From: Rheinheimera sp.
GTDB lineage: Bacteria > Pseudomonadota > Gammaproteobacteria > Enterobacterales > Alteromonadaceae
Length of the DNA stretch: 7,126 bases
NCBI RefSeq assembly: GCF_020217005.1
Contig: NZ_JAIWOI010000371.1
Span: forward strand, 1-7,126
Direction of reading: 5' to 3'
Notes under the pieces: generated by a model
Database searches by the model: none
Told to the model about the DNA's origin: nothing
The model's input: the letters and a program-made list of their open reading frames with translations, nothing else
Program-made: the position numbers and the translations under genes
Shown: positions 6,465-7,126 of the stretch, in pieces
Layout: each line of letters starts with the position of its first letter
Position numbering within the stretch: position 1 is the stretch's first letter

Positions 6465-6947
6465 TTAAAGCCCAGGCTTGTTTAACTGTTGTCGCAACTG
6501 CACTAACTCTTGTTTGAGCGCCTGAATTTCAGTGTCTGCCATACCGGACTTTACACTGATATGGCGGTTAACCTGGACTTTTTCAGCTGCTGTGGCTCGC
6601 ATAGCCCAGCCTGACGGCGTTAAACGTATTTGCAGGGCCCGCTCGTTGTGCGGATTACGACTGCGCTGCAGTAAGCCCATTTTTTCCATACGTTTCAGTA
6701 CAGGAGTCAAAGCTCCGGACGCGATTTGCAGTTGTTCGCCAATTTGCTGCAATTCCAGTGCGTCGTTTTGCCACAAAATCAGCATCACTAAATACTGAGG
6801 GTAAGTCAGGCCCAATTGCTCCAGCAACGGTTTGTAGACTTTGGTCATCGCCAATGAGGTGGAATAAAGGGCAAAACAAAGTTGTTGATCCAGATGCAAT
6901 AAAGCCTCTTCCGGGATTCGCTCTTTGTTGTTGGTTAAAAAAGTCAT
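6465..6947 (-). CDS. ohrR: OhrR-type MarR-family organic peroxide sensor and repressor
   Basis: OhrR proteins are dimeric winged-helix repressors that release DNA when a reactive cysteine is oxidised by organic hydroperoxides or hypochlorite. Here the signature LDQQLCFALYSTSLAMTKVY (19-38) carries the single cysteine of the whole 160-residue protein, Cys24. It is followed at the B. subtilis OhrR spacings by Tyr28, Tyr38 and Tyr49 (equivalent to Cys15, Tyr19, Tyr29 and Tyr40). The DNA-binding part has the helix-turn-helix at about 64-92, with recognition helix SGALTPVLKRME (77-88), and a wing around RNPHNER (97-103). With no second cysteine, it should work like the one-cysteine class, which forms mixed disulfides with low-molecular-weight thiols, rather than the two-cysteine Xanthomonas class. 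The ATG at 6947 is supported by a GGAG six bases upstream. No ohr peroxidase gene is visible; one might lie beyond the window. Autoregulation is usual in the family but no operator is evident. Confidence 0.88.
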   Translation of the reverse strand: MTFLTNNKERIPEEALLHLDQQLCFALYSTSLAMTKVYKPLLEQLGLTYPQYLVMLILWQNDALELQQIGEQLQIASGALTPVLKRMEKMGLLQRSRNPHNERALQIRLTPSGWAMRATAAEKVQVNRHISVKSGMADTEIQALKQELVQLRQQLNKPGL

Positions 6948-6953
6948 AAAACA

Positions 6954-6957
6954 CTCC
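6954..6957 (-). promoter_or_regulatory. Ribosome binding site of ohrR
   Basis: GGAG on the minus strand, six bases before the ATG at 6947, is the best Shine-Dalgarno match in the window. It fixes the ohrR start. Confidence 0.7.
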
Positions 6958-7026
6958 GCATGAAAGTCTGTTCGGTTTAAAAGAAAACTACCTGTACTTC
7001 CTTGTGGAACCGGGTTTTGTCTTGAT

Positions 7027-7052
7027 AAAAAAAGCCTCCCGCAGGAGGCTTT
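7027..7052 (-). terminator. Intrinsic terminator of the gene ending at 7067
   Basis: On the minus strand AAAGCCTCC (7052-7044) pairs perfectly with GGAGGCTTT (7039-7031) around the loop TGCG. The descending arm runs straight into a stretch of seven T (7033-7027). It begins 14 bases after the stop codon at 7067. On the plus strand only three T follow the stem, so it acts mainly on minus-strand transcripts. It separates the upstream gene from ohrR, which must then have its own promoter between about 6958 and 7030. Confidence 0.92.
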
Positions 7053-7066
7053 GGGTTCAGTAACTT

Positions 7067-7126
7067 TTAGTTCAGATGCTTTTTCAGCGCCTGGCCGGCC
7101 TGGTCCAGAGCAGCTTGAGTGCCTGG
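7067..7126 (-). CDS. C-terminal end of an unidentified protein (partial)
   Basis: Nineteen codons and a TAA stop (7069-7067) are visible; the rest of the gene lies beyond the window edge. The tail reads PGTQAALDQAGQALKKHLN, which looks like an amphipathic helix. This minus-strand frame is open to the edge, and the intrinsic terminator 14 bases later supports a real gene end. The tail does not resemble the C-terminus of Ohr/OsmC peroxidases, the usual partner of ohrR. The product cannot be identified from so few residues. Confidence 0.7.
   Translation of the reverse strand, partial: PGTQAALDQAGQALKKHLN

Noticed and set aside
6532..6954. Several open frames overlapping ohrR on both strands (6532-6798 and 6758-6949 plus; 6655-6954 minus)
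   Set aside because: All overlap the clear OhrR reading frame, which has the family motifs and a good ribosome binding site; the others show no protein-family features.
6978..7016. Weak inverted words (GTTT/AAAC, TTCC/GGAA) upstream of ohrR as an OhrR operator
   Set aside because: Arms are only four bases and not extended, which is expected by chance; no convincing operator or promoter can be named.

Overview
This 7.1 kb window looks like ordinary chromosome from a gammaproteobacterium. All recognisable genes lie on the minus strand, so transcription runs from high to low coordinates. The UvrD protein keeps the residue numbering of E. coli UvrD (Walker A Lys35, DEAD-like Asp220/Glu221). The yigB-uvrD gene order is the one known from enterobacteria (xerC-yigB-uvrD), but here an OhrR-type regulator lies upstream of yigB. 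The glutamine-rich proteins and moderate G+C would fit an Alteromonadales/Rheinheimera-like bacterium. That placement is an inference, not something proved by the sequence.

Layout in the direction of transcription: (1) 7126-7067, the last 19 codons of an unidentified gene, followed by a clear intrinsic terminator at 7052-7027. (2) 6947-6465, a one-cysteine OhrR/MarR-family peroxide sensor with a good ribosome binding site. (3) 6375-5674, a YigB-type HAD phosphatase. (4) 5572-3404, DNA helicase II UvrD, with a likely -10 box in the 95-base gap before it. (5) 3400-1361, TmcA, the tRNA(Met) wobble-cytidine acetyltransferase, only 3 bases after uvrD and so almost surely cotranscribed with it. (6) A 70-base gap (1360-1291) holding two tandem inverted repeats. 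(7) 1290-172, an exported periplasmic-binding-protein-like receptor of the branched-chain amino acid family, with no transporter genes next to it. (8) 171-1, no supported gene, but a strong nested palindrome at 9-66.

The genes are mostly housekeeping: DNA repair (UvrD), tRNA modification (TmcA), flavin or nucleotide phosphate metabolism (YigB), redox sensing (OhrR) and solute binding. I see no CRISPR array, tRNA, rRNA, transposase, phage gene or defence system, and no convincing new multi-gene system. The points most worth following up are the nested palindrome at 9-66, the paired hairpins over the start of the binding-protein gene, the uvrD-tmcA coupling, and an OhrR with no ohr gene in view.
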